5,260 nucleotides of DNA from Anaerolineae bacterium (GTDB taxonomy: Bacteria; Chloroflexota; Anaerolineae; 4572-78; NAK82): assembly GCA_030598425.1 (NCBI GenBank), contig JAUVPY010000237.1, positions 1 to 5,260 of the forward strand, written 5' to 3'. The position numbers and the translations under genes are program-made. The notes beneath the pieces were generated by a model. It did no database searches and was not told where the DNA came from. It saw only the letters and a program-made list of their open reading frames with translations. This document shows, piece after piece, positions 1-5,144 of this stretch (position 1 is the first letter of the stretch; every line of letters starts with the position of its first letter).

Positions 1-1
1 G

Positions 2-1282
2 CTTAAGGCCTACTACACCGACCCGGCCCTCGCCCGCGACGACTATCGGGGCGTGGCGCGCTACCTGGAAGCAGTTGCCGGGCCGGAGGATGCCATCATT
101 CTCAACGCCGGGGGCCAGCAAGAGGTGTTTGGCTATTATTTTCGGGGTGACACACCCGTCTATCCGCTGCCACGCACGCGCCCGTTGGACCCGACGGCGA
201 CCGTCGCTGAATTGGAGGCGATTCTGGCCCAGTCACCACGCGTCTTCGCCCTCTACTGGGCGACGGATGAGAGCGACCCCGAGAGCGTCATCGAGAGCTG
301 GCTGGATGAGCACGCATTTAAGGCGACTGCTGCCTGGGCAGGGAACGTGCGATTGGTTAGCTACGCGGCGCCGTTACCCCCCGGGGATTTGTCACCGACC
401 GACGATCGTTTCGGCGACCACGTGACCCTCACAGGCTACCGGCTGCTCGACTCCTCCCTCACCTTGGACCCGCCCCAGTCCTCACCCTCACCGGGGAGAC
501 TCGTTCCGGGTGATATCGTCCAGGTTCAGCTCCGCTGGACGACCGAAGCTCCTCTCGATGATAGCTACGTGGTGTTCTTGCAGGCGCTCGATGAGGCCAA
601 CCACCTGGCCGGCCAACGAGATGCGGAACCCGGGGTCTCTACGCTGGATTGGAAACCAGGCCAGCCAGTCCTCGACCAGCACGGTCTGCTCATCGAACCA
701 GGGACGCCGCCCGGAGAGTATCGCATCATCGCCGGCCTGTACGGTTCCGCCACCGGTCAGCGGTTACTTAGCAGCGATGGCGGCGACTTCGTGGACCTGG
801 GGACTCTGACTGTTGAAAGGCCAGGGACACCTCCTCCCGTAGAGGCGCTGCGCTTCCATCACCAGGCCGATGTCGATTTCGGTCCGCTGCGTCTGCTGGG
901 CTACGATCGCTACAAGCTCGGCCATCGTTATGACTCCGGCACAGCATTGCATCCCGGTGATCCGTTACACCTGGTCCTTTACTGGCAGGCTCAAAATCAC
1001 CCCCAGGAAGACTGGCGGCTGGGGCTGCAGCTCATCCCGGCCGCAAGCCCGACCTCGCCGGTTGCTGAGGCCTCACCGGTTGCTGAGGGCCTTTTCCCGG
1101 CGGCGGGCGTCGATTACCCGGCAACACGTTGGGAACCGGGGGAAGTGGTACGCGCCCAGTTCGACCTCTTCGTGCCAGGCGATGCAGCCCCAGGCGAGTA
1201 TCTGGTGAAACTGCACTTGCACGATGAGCCTGGATCCCCAAGGATGGAGACGTTTACCCTCGCCCCTATCTCCGTCGAGTGA
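2..1282 (+). CDS. C-terminal part of a GT39-like membrane glycosyltransferase (5' truncated by the window edge)
   Basis: The frame is open from base 2, so the GTG at 53 is internal and the real start lies upstream. The visible 426 residues begin LKAYYTDPALARDDYRGVARYL and contain no membrane segment. They resemble the soluble tail of Chloroflexota GT39/PMT-type glycosyltransferases, which transfer sugars from a lipid carrier outside the membrane. After an alpha/beta segment (about residues 1-125, with a GQQEVFGYYF stretch) come two similar beta-sandwich-like modules. Module one (about 130-275) shows LTGYRLLD, PGDIVQVQLRW and PPGEYRIIAGLYG. Module two (about 290-426) shows LLGYDRYK, PGDPLHLVLYW and APGEYLVKLHLHD. 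The repeated 'GY...PGD...LYW...PGEY' pattern is seen directly; the GT39 assignment rests on family memory, because the catalytic N-terminal half is not in the window. The stop at 1280-1282 is followed within 30 bp by an inverted-repeat element that could end transcription. Confidence 0.75.
   Translation, partial: LKAYYTDPALARDDYRGVARYLEAVAGPEDAIILNAGGQQEVFGYYFRGDTPVYPLPRTRPLDPTATVAELEAILAQSPRVFALYWATDESDPESVIESWLDEHAFKATAAWAGNVRLVSYAAPLPPGDLSPTDDRFGDHVTLTGYRLLDSSLTLDPPQSSPSPGRLVPGDIVQVQLRWTTEAPLDDSYVVFLQALDEANHLAGQRDAEPGVSTLDWKPGQPVLDQHGLLIEPGTPPGEYRIIAGLYGSATGQRLLSSDGGDFVDLGTLTVERPGTPPPVEALRFHHQADVDFGPLRLLGYDRYKLGHRYDSGTALHPGDPLHLVLYWQAQNHPQEDWRLGLQLIPAASPTSPVAEASPVAEGLFPAAGVDYPATRWEPGEVVRAQFDLFVPGDAAPGEYLVKLHLHDEPGSPRMETFTLAPISVE
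1053..1088 (+). repeat. In-frame 18-bp tandem duplication inside the glycosyltransferase gene
   Basis: Two adjacent 18-bp copies (1053-1070 and 1071-1088) differ at one base (cctcgccggttgctgagg versus cctcaccggttgctgagg). They encode SPVAEASPVAEG in a loop of the second beta module. The size is a multiple of three, so the frame is kept. It looks like a recent replication-slippage duplication in a tolerant surface loop. Confidence 0.85.
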
Positions 1283-1297
1283 ACGACTGTCCATCAA

Positions 1298-1308
1298 CCA
1301 CACTTCTC
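1298..1308 (+). repeat. Left copy of an 11-bp direct repeat (putative target-site duplication)
   Basis: The sequence ccacacttctc abuts the left end of the inverted-repeat element and recurs exactly at 1461-1471, next to the right end. A flush, exact 11-bp match on both sides of an inverted-repeat unit is the expected mark of transposition. Confidence 0.75.
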
Positions 1309-1460
1309 AGGGAAAACGCATTTGGCCGGGATTAAGTGCAACGCACCGCGAATTCACGCCTTTTTTGCGTTTTCCAGGCAGCTTCTCCAGCGGCCATCGG
1401 ATGCCTGTGACGCAGCAAGGTGCGTTGCACTTCAGGCGTTCTTCAAATGCGTTCGCCCTT
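1309..1460. mobile_element. MITE-like non-autonomous element with terminal and subterminal inverted repeats
   Basis: The unit is about 152 bp and has no coding capacity. The left end reads agggaaaacgcatttg (1309-1324); the right end read on the other strand is agggcgaacgcatttg (1459-1444), which matches at 14 of 16 positions. Further in, aagtgcaacgcacc (1334-1347) has a perfect 14-bp inverted partner at 1419-1432. The left end ggaaaacgca (1311-1320) also has a second perfect partner inside, tgcgttttcc (1366-1375), so alternative folds are possible. The element is bracketed by an exact 11-bp direct repeat. If the left C at 1308 is counted as part of the element, the end becomes CAGGG and the duplication is 10 bp. 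Known families making duplications of about 8-12 bp include ISAs1 and IS4; which one mobilises this unit cannot be decided here. As RNA it could also act as a terminator for the glycosyltransferase gene. Confidence 0.7.
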
Positions 1461-1471
1461 CCACACTTCTC
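1461..1471 (+). repeat. Right copy of the 11-bp direct repeat
   Basis: This is an exact repeat of 1298-1308, directly after the right end of the inverted-repeat element. Its last five bases also lie in the weak -35 region of the permease promoter. Confidence 0.75.
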
Positions 1472-1495
1472 GTCGGCCTCAATTTATGCTATAAT
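1467..1495 (+). promoter_or_regulatory. Probable sigma70-type promoter of the permease leader, with extended -10
   Basis: A perfect TATAAT at 1490-1495 is preceded by TGC at 1487-1489, an extended -10 (TGn). The -35 position at 17-bp spacing (ttctcg, 1467-1472) is a poor match to TTGACA, which an extended -10 can compensate for. Transcription would begin near 1502, giving an untranslated leader of about 270 nt before the permease ATG. No rival promoter is evident closer to the gene. Confidence 0.65.
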
Positions 1496-1568
1496 CCAAC
1501 CTCAGTGGGCCGCTTGACTCTCTCTGGAACGACCGGGGGATGAGCTGGGGGCTTAATTTATTGGAGCG

Positions 1569-1690
1569 TGGCTAAAATCTGTGGGTAGTGATGGCTTTAG
1601 CCGTCCCTGGCGACTGACACGTGCACCGCACTGCGGTTCAGTGCAGGTGAGTCGCTACTACGTCCCACGAATTTTGGCCAGACTTTTTTT
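1569..1690 (+). ncRNA. Branched structured RNA ending in a T tract (candidate cis-regulatory leader element)
   Basis: A 17-position closing stem pairs 1569-1585 with 1664-1680, with 16 pairs (two of them G-U) and one mismatch. It continues as 1586-1590 with 1656-1660, leaving 1661-1663 bulged. Inside are two hairpins. A small one at 1591-1604 has five pairs (one U-G) and a TTTA loop. A long one at 1610-1655 has stems 1610-1615/1650-1655, 1624-1627/1646-1649 and 1628-1633/1639-1644, with an eight-base bulge at 1616-1623. This makes a three-way junction. Seven T follow at 1684-1690, so the closing stem plus T tract may work as a terminator or attenuator. Sequence hallmarks of the c-di-AMP (ydaO), T-box, TPP, SAM, cobalamin and fluoride classes were looked for and not recognised. 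It could instead be a separate small RNA of about 190 nt running from the promoter to the T tract. Confidence 0.6.
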
Positions 1691-1733
1691 ATTGTAAGTG
1701 TTCCAGGAGTATGGAACGCAGTTCTCATGCTTT

Positions 1734-1763
1734 GATCCTGGCACCAACGACGACACAAGGATC
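1734..1763 (+). promoter_or_regulatory. Ribosome binding site of the permease, within a possible sequestering hairpin
   Basis: The Shine-Dalgarno-like aagga (1757-1761) lies 10 nt before the ATG at 1772 and supports that start. Four of its five bases lie in aggatc (1758-1763), which pairs perfectly with gatcct at 1734-1739 across an 18-nt loop. This could lower translation unless the hairpin is opened. A second small hairpin, gttcca/tggaac at 1700-1717, lies just upstream. Confidence 0.5.
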
Positions 1764-1771
1764 CAACATCA

Positions 1772-4186
1772 ATGACTATTCAATCCGACCCTATTCAATC
1801 CGACCATAGTGAAATCACCTTACCACGCACGCTCACCGGCTTCAACGCGACGATGATAGGCCTAGGCGCGATGATTGGAGCCGGTGTATTTGTGTTGACC
1901 GGTATTGCCACCGGTGAAGCCGGCTCGGCGGCGATTATCGCCTTTGCTCTTAACGGAATCGTCACCACCTTTACCGCCTTCAGCTACGCCGAATTGGCCT
2001 CGTCTATCCCTGAGGCAGGCGGGGGCTTTGCCTTCGTCAAGCGCGCCTTTCCCGGTGTGACCGGGTTCGTTTCGGGTTGGATGCTCTGGTTTGCGTACAC
2101 CGTGGCTTGCAGCCTGTATGCCGTCGCCTTCGGCGGCTACTTCGTGGAATTACTGGAGAGCTACTTCCCCCCTGTGTATCACTCCCTGGTGGGATTAATA
2201 GGACACAGCGGTGCCATAATCATTTTCACTTTTGCCATCAGTGCGTTTTTCGTTACGCTCAACGTGGTGGGTGCGGACGTCACGGGCAAGGCTGAGAACG
2301 TGATCACTCTGGCCAAAATCGCTGTGTTGGGTCTTTTCATCGCCTTTGGATTGGCCGCCATTAGGGGCAACCCTGAACTCGCGAAGGCAAATTTTACCCC
2401 GTTGTTACCCAAGGGATTAGGGGGCGTCATCGTGGCCATGGGGCTGACATTCATCGCCTTTGAGGGATACGACCTGATCGCCACCGTCAGTGAAGAGATA
2501 AAGAACCCCACCAAGACCATCCCTATTGCTACCTTTGCTTCGCTGTGGACGGCAGTCATCATCTACTTGCTCATCCTGTTTGTCTCCATTGGCGCAGTAG
2601 ACCCCACCCGATTCCTCGATGTCTACAATAAGCTGCCCGAGCAACTTCCCGCGGAACTCGGCGCCCGCGTACTGGACGTCACCGACCCAGCGGTGAACAC
2701 CGTGTGGGAGATATTAGGCACCTATAAGGAAACGGGCATCGTTCGGGCGGCGGAGAACTTCATGCCCAGCGTCGGCGTGCTCATCATCGTCTTCGGCGGT
2801 CTGCTCTCGACTATGTCGGCGTTGAACGCAACCGTGATGGCCTCGTCGCGGGTGGCCTTTAGCATGGGACGCCAGCGAATGTTACCTCCACGCCTGGCCA
2901 TCATCCATCCCTTACGTCGTACACCGCACATAGCCGTACTGGTGACCGGCGTCATCCTGGTCGCCATGGCAGTGACAGTACCTATCGAGGTGGTTGGCTC
3001 CGCGGCGAGCTTGCTCTTTCTGCTGTCCTTTGTTCTGGTGAATCTCTCTATGATCCGGATCAGGCGCAACGAACCAGAGTTGAAGGGGTTTAAGGCACCG
3101 CTCTTCCCTCTGCTGCCCATACTGGGCGTGATCAGTAACCTGGGGCTGGCCATCTTCCAATTTACCTTCCAGCCGATGGCGTGGTACATCAGCCTGGGTT
3201 GGATTGCGGTAGGATTCGTGATCTACTATACTTATACCACCCGCGTCGAGGCGGCCGAAGTCCCGCGAGAAACACTGATCGTGCACGAGGAAGTTCTAGC
3301 CGTGAAAGAATACTCGGTGTTGTTGCCGTTGGCCAACGAAAGACAGGCGCACCAGTTGACCATATTGGGGTCTGCCATCGCCAAAGAGAAGGACGGCGAA
3401 GTGCTTGCCCTGCACGTGGTGCGTCTGCCGGTGCAGCTTTCCCTGACGGAAGCGCGTCACTTCCTGGCACAGGGCAAACCGTTGATGGACGCAGCCATCG
3501 AGGAGGCGCGCGCCTTTGAGGTGCCGGTGCACACCATGATCCGGGTAGGGCGTCAGGTTGATTCGGCCATCATTGATACGGCCCGGGAGCGAGATTCAAA
3601 TCTCATCCTTCTGGGCTGGCCCGGCTACACCCAGAGCCACAACGTGGCTTTTGGCAACATTATTGACCTGTTGGCCAAGAACCCGCCATGCGACATTGCG
3701 GTGGTCCGCTTCCGGCGCCGCGAAGCCCCGCAGCGCATCCTCATCCCCACGGCGGGTGGCCTCCACGCGCAACTGGCAATCGAGTTGGCGATCGCCCAGG
3801 CGCGCCAGTACGACCGTCAATATCCGGGACGGCGCCCGACGGTCACCCTGTTGTACGTCGCACGTGAGGGTGCGAACTCAGGCGCGATGGCAGGTGGGTA
3901 CGAATTGCTGCGCAGCCTGGCGGCTGGCTTCGACTATCCGTTGGAGGTGCTGGTGGTCACCGCACCCGATGTTGCCACCGGCATCTTACGCGAGGCCGAG
4001 GAGTACAACCTGGTCATCATGGGGGCCGCCGAGGAGCGGCTCTTCGAGCAGCGGCTCTTTGGTTCGATCTCGGAACAGATAGCGCGCGAGTGCAGCAAGA
4101 CGGTTATCATGGTCAAACGCCACCAGGGGCCGGTCGTCTCATGGTTGAGGCGGCTGCTCATGCCGGGCAGCGCTGCCGCTAACTAG
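1772..4186 (+). CDS. APC-superfamily amino acid/cation permease fused to two universal stress protein domains
   Basis: This 804-residue protein has two parts. Residues about 20-490 form a roughly 12-helix APC-superfamily transporter. TM1 carries GLGAMIGAGVFVLTG (30-44), the glycine-rich unwound helix that binds substrate in this fold. It is followed by YAELASSIPEAGGGFAFV (72-89) and FIAFEGYDLIATVSEEIKNP (TM6 onward, 227-246). A hydrophilic loop (about 276-331) separates TM7 and TM8. Residues about 511-649 form USP domain 1, with a complete G-2X-G-9X-G nucleotide-binding pattern (G615, G618, G628, then N629). Residues about 652-783 form USP domain 2, where the pattern keeps G751, G764 and S765 but has E754 in place of the middle glycine. 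APC-USP fusions are known in bacteria and archaea and annotated as amino acid or cationic amino acid permeases; the cytoplasmic USP pair is presumed to sense nucleotides. The substrate cannot be told from sequence. The ATG at 1772 has an RBS 10 nt upstream. The gene appears monocistronic, with a long structured leader. Confidence 0.9.
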   Translation: MTIQSDPIQSDHSEITLPRTLTGFNATMIGLGAMIGAGVFVLTGIATGEAGSAAIIAFALNGIVTTFTAFSYAELASSIPEAGGGFAFVKRAFPGVTGFVSGWMLWFAYTVACSLYAVAFGGYFVELLESYFPPVYHSLVGLIGHSGAIIIFTFAISAFFVTLNVVGADVTGKAENVITLAKIAVLGLFIAFGLAAIRGNPELAKANFTPLLPKGLGGVIVAMGLTFIAFEGYDLIATVSEEIKNPTKTIPIATFASLWTAVIIYLLILFVSIGAVDPTRFLDVYNKLPEQLPAELGARVLDVTDPAVNTVWEILGTYKETGIVRAAENFMPSVGVLIIVFGGLLSTMSALNATVMASSRVAFSMGRQRMLPPRLAIIHPLRRTPHIAVLVTGVILVAMAVTVPIEVVGSAASLLFLLSFVLVNLSMIRIRRNEPELKGFKAPLFPLLPILGVISNLGLAIFQFTFQPMAWYISLGWIAVGFVIYYTYTTRVEAAEVPRETLIVHEEVLAVKEYSVLLPLANERQAHQLTILGSAIAKEKDGEVLALHVVRLPVQLSLTEARHFLAQGKPLMDAAIEEARAFEVPVHTMIRVGRQVDSAIIDTARERDSNLILLGWPGYTQSHNVAFGNIIDLLAKNPPCDIAVVRFRRREAPQRILIPTAGGLHAQLAIELAIAQARQYDRQYPGRRPTVTLLYVAREGANSGAMAGGYELLRSLAAGFDYPLEVLVVTAPDVATGILREAEEYNLVIMGAAEERLFEQRLFGSISEQIARECSKTVIMVKRHQGPVVSWLRRLLMPGSAAAN
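1776..1805 (+). repeat. Perfect 15-bp tandem duplication at the start of the permease gene
   Basis: ctattcaatccgacc occurs twice in a row (1776-1790 and 1791-1805), giving IQSDP-IQSDH at residues 3-12 in the cytoplasmic N-terminal tail before TM1. The copies are identical and in frame, which suggests a recent slippage event. Confidence 0.9.
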
Positions 4187-4189
4187 GCC

Positions 4190-4272
4190 GTGTTGACATT
4201 TGGTCCTTGCCCTCTGAGGCTCCAGCGAAGAGTCTGATGATGTCTCTCAGGTGCTAACTCAAATGTCAACAC
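4190..4272. repeat. 83-bp unit bounded by a perfect 12-bp inverted repeat, just after the permease stop
   Basis: gtgttgacattt (4190-4201) is exactly inverted at 4261-4272 as aaatgtcaacac. One further pair (4202/4260) and a wobble extend it inward. The left arm begins four bases after the TAG stop. There is no T tract, so it is not a standard intrinsic terminator. It resembles the ends of a small mobile element, but no flanking duplication was found. It could also be an mRNA 3'-end stabilising stem. Confidence 0.55.
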
Positions 4273-4297
4273 TACCGAGATCCATTCAACCCAGCGG

Positions 4298-4333
4298 CAA
4301 ACAGGCCGGAGGCGATCGCCTCCGGCCTGTTTG
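4298..4333. terminator. 36-bp perfect palindrome, probable bidirectional terminator between convergent genes
   Basis: Bases 4298-4333 are a perfect inverted repeat centred at 4315/4316, with a GC-rich core (ggccggaggc and its complement) and A/T ends that give a short T tract (TTT) on either strand. On the plus strand it continues TTTGTTG. It lies 112 bp after the permease stop and 25 bp beyond the LysM gene stop on the other strand, the expected place for a shared terminator. In RNA the innermost 3-4 nt per side would form the loop. Confidence 0.75.
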
Positions 4334-4357
4334 TTGATAGACTTAACCCTGGTGCCC

Positions 4358-4792
4358 TCACCAGCCGGGGATGCAAAGGCACTGACCGGCGTAGATCCTG
4401 TCCATGTTGTAGATCCCGTTGCACCGGGCGATGGCGTGCGGGCTCACCCCATAGTGACGACCGATGCTATACAGCGTTTGCCCGTACTTGACGGTATGAT
4501 AGTCGACGCACGTGCATTTCCCCGGATGCGGCGGTTTTGGCGGATGTGGGCCGTGTGCCCTGGGGATCCACAATGCCTGACCGGAATAGATGTGGTTGCA
4601 ATTGCGGAGCCCATTTGCGTGGCAGACGGTGTATGGATTGACGTGATACATCCGGCCGATGGAGAACAGGGTTTCCCCATGGCTCACTCTGTGCCAGAAG
4701 CCCGCACTTGAGGGGGGTGCCGCTGAGCTTGCCGGCACGAGGGCAAGTTGTAGGAGCAACACCAGCACCAGAACCAGAAGTACTTTGCGCAT
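4358..4792 (-). CDS. Secreted Cys-rich protein with two LysM domains
   Basis: This 144-residue protein starts MRKVLLVLVLVLLLQLALVP, a typical Sec signal peptide with likely cleavage after ASSA (about residue 24). Two LysM glycan-binding domains follow. LysM1 (about 33-77) has HRVSHGETLFSIGRMYHV and ends IYSGQALWIP. LysM2 (about 98-142) has HTVKYGQTLYSIGRHYGVSP and ends IYAGQCLCIP. A Pro/His-rich linker (78-91) separates them. Such modules bind N-acetylglucosamine polymers, chiefly peptidoglycan. No enzyme domain is attached, so it probably acts as a small exported wall-binding protein. There are seven cysteines (57, 65, 93, 95, 124, 138, 140), all after the predicted cleavage site, which suggests disulfides. 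The frame is open to an alternative start at 4831, but the ATG at 4792 was chosen: it has AAAGGAGG six bases upstream and begins exactly at the signal peptide. Confidence 0.9.
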   Translation of the reverse strand: MRKVLLVLVLVLLLQLALVPASSAAPPSSAGFWHRVSHGETLFSIGRMYHVNPYTVCHANGLRNCNHIYSGQALWIPRAHGPHPPKPPHPGKCTCVDYHTVKYGQTLYSIGRHYGVSPHAIARCNGIYNMDRIYAGQCLCIPGW

Positions 4793-4798
4793 GGATAC

Positions 4799-4806
4799 CC
4801 TCCTTT
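4799..4806 (-). promoter_or_regulatory. Strong Shine-Dalgarno site of the LysM gene
   Basis: On the minus strand the sequence reads aaaggagg, six bases before the ATG at 4792. It decides the start codon against the in-frame upstream alternative at 4831. Confidence 0.85.
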
Positions 4807-4908
4807 GGGGGTCACGACCGGCGCTCCCCAACGTCGGTCAGTACCCACGATGGCGGCCTGGGGTGCTCTCCTCCACCAGGCCTGAACATGATTGTTGATC
4901 CTACGATT

Positions 4909-4937
4909 ATTATATTCGAATATTATGGTAATTGCAA
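4909..4937 (-). promoter_or_regulatory. Sigma70-type promoter of the LysM gene with a palindrome over the -10
   Basis: On the minus strand TTGCAA (4937-4932, 4 of 6 to TTGACA) is followed after exactly 17 bp by a perfect TATAAT (4914-4909). Transcription would start near 4902, giving a leader of about 110 nt. A 12-bp perfect palindrome, atattcgaatat (4912-4923), overlaps the upstream half of the -10 and is a possible repressor site. The surrounding 100 bp (4891-4990) is about 25% GC by hand count, far below the flanking genes. Confidence 0.7.
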
Positions 4938-5070
4938 TGGTTATTAGACATAATTAACTAAAGATTCTTGTCATAAAGTATGCAACTTAACCCCACTAGT
5001 ACCAAAAGACTAACGAAGCTTCGCCTCGAACCGACGAGAGGCCAACCATCCCCCCACAGACGGAAAGGAA

Positions 5071-5119
5071 CACGGACAACAGAAAAAGGAAGATGGGGCC
5101 GTGTTTCTTTCTGTCCGTG
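5071..5119. repeat. Irregular hairpin with 8-bp closing stem
   Basis: cacggaca (5071-5078) is exactly inverted at 5112-5119. Inside, pyrimidine-rich and purine-rich arms (agaaaaagga and gtttctttctg) can pair further with bulges. Read on the minus strand it could be part of the 3' end of the right-hand gene or a small structured RNA; its role is unknown. Confidence 0.45.
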
Positions 5120-5120
5120 A

Positions 5121-5144
5121 GGAAAACTTGACTCGTTTGTCAAG
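5121..5144 (-). terminator. Possible weak intrinsic terminator for the right-hand partial gene
   Basis: On the minus strand cttgac (5144-5139) pairs with gtcaag (5132-5127) around a six-base loop, followed directly by TTTTCC. The stem is only 6 bp with moderate GC, so the call is tentative. Its position about 40 bp after the stop of the upstream minus-strand gene fits. Confidence 0.4.

Larger units (their letters stand above)
1283..1771. other. 489-bp gene-free region upstream of the permease
   Basis: No convincing coding sequence lies here. Open frames across it share no family-like residues and run over strong inverted repeats. The region holds, in order, a MITE-like element flanked by direct repeats, a promoter with an extended -10, a branched RNA structure ending in a T tract, and a hairpin covering the permease ribosome binding site. 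These are listed separately. Confidence 0.8.

Noticed and set aside
53..55. GTG as start of the left-hand gene
   Set aside because: The frame is open and family-like upstream to base 2 (LKAYYTDPALARDDYRG), and no RBS precedes the GTG; the gene is simply cut by the window edge.
1224..1543. Two overlapping plus-strand open frames in the region after the glycosyltransferase
   Set aside because: They cross the inverted-repeat element and the promoter, have no RBS, and show no recognisable protein features.
1502..1690. 6S RNA or c-di-AMP (ydaO) riboswitch identity for the leader
   Set aside because: The length would fit 6S RNA, but the first 67 nt do not pair with the 3' end. The conserved ydaO stretches were not found. 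Left as an unclassified structure.
2179..3286. Antisense open frames opposite the permease
   Set aside because: Their residues are the shadow of a GC-rich membrane-protein gene; the plus-strand protein has clear APC motifs throughout.
3558..4082. 174-codon plus-strand frame inside the USP part
   Set aside because: It is an out-of-frame shadow rich in Arg/Ser/Trp, while the main frame carries intact USP motifs.
4311..4320. GCGATCGC octamer (HIP1-like cyanobacterial motif)
   Set aside because: It occurs once, at the centre of the terminator palindrome, and the proteins do not suggest a cyanobacterium.
4331..4711. 126-codon plus-strand frame opposite the LysM gene
   Set aside because: It is antisense to a gene with signal peptide, two LysM domains and a strong RBS, and has no features of its own.
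4793..4831. Upstream in-frame start of the LysM gene
   Set aside because: It would put 13 polar residues before the signal peptide and would translate through the Shine-Dalgarno sequence; the ATG at 4792 is far better placed.
4958..5143. 61-codon minus-strand frame
   Set aside because: No RBS, no similarity, and it covers hairpin structures and the AT-rich region.
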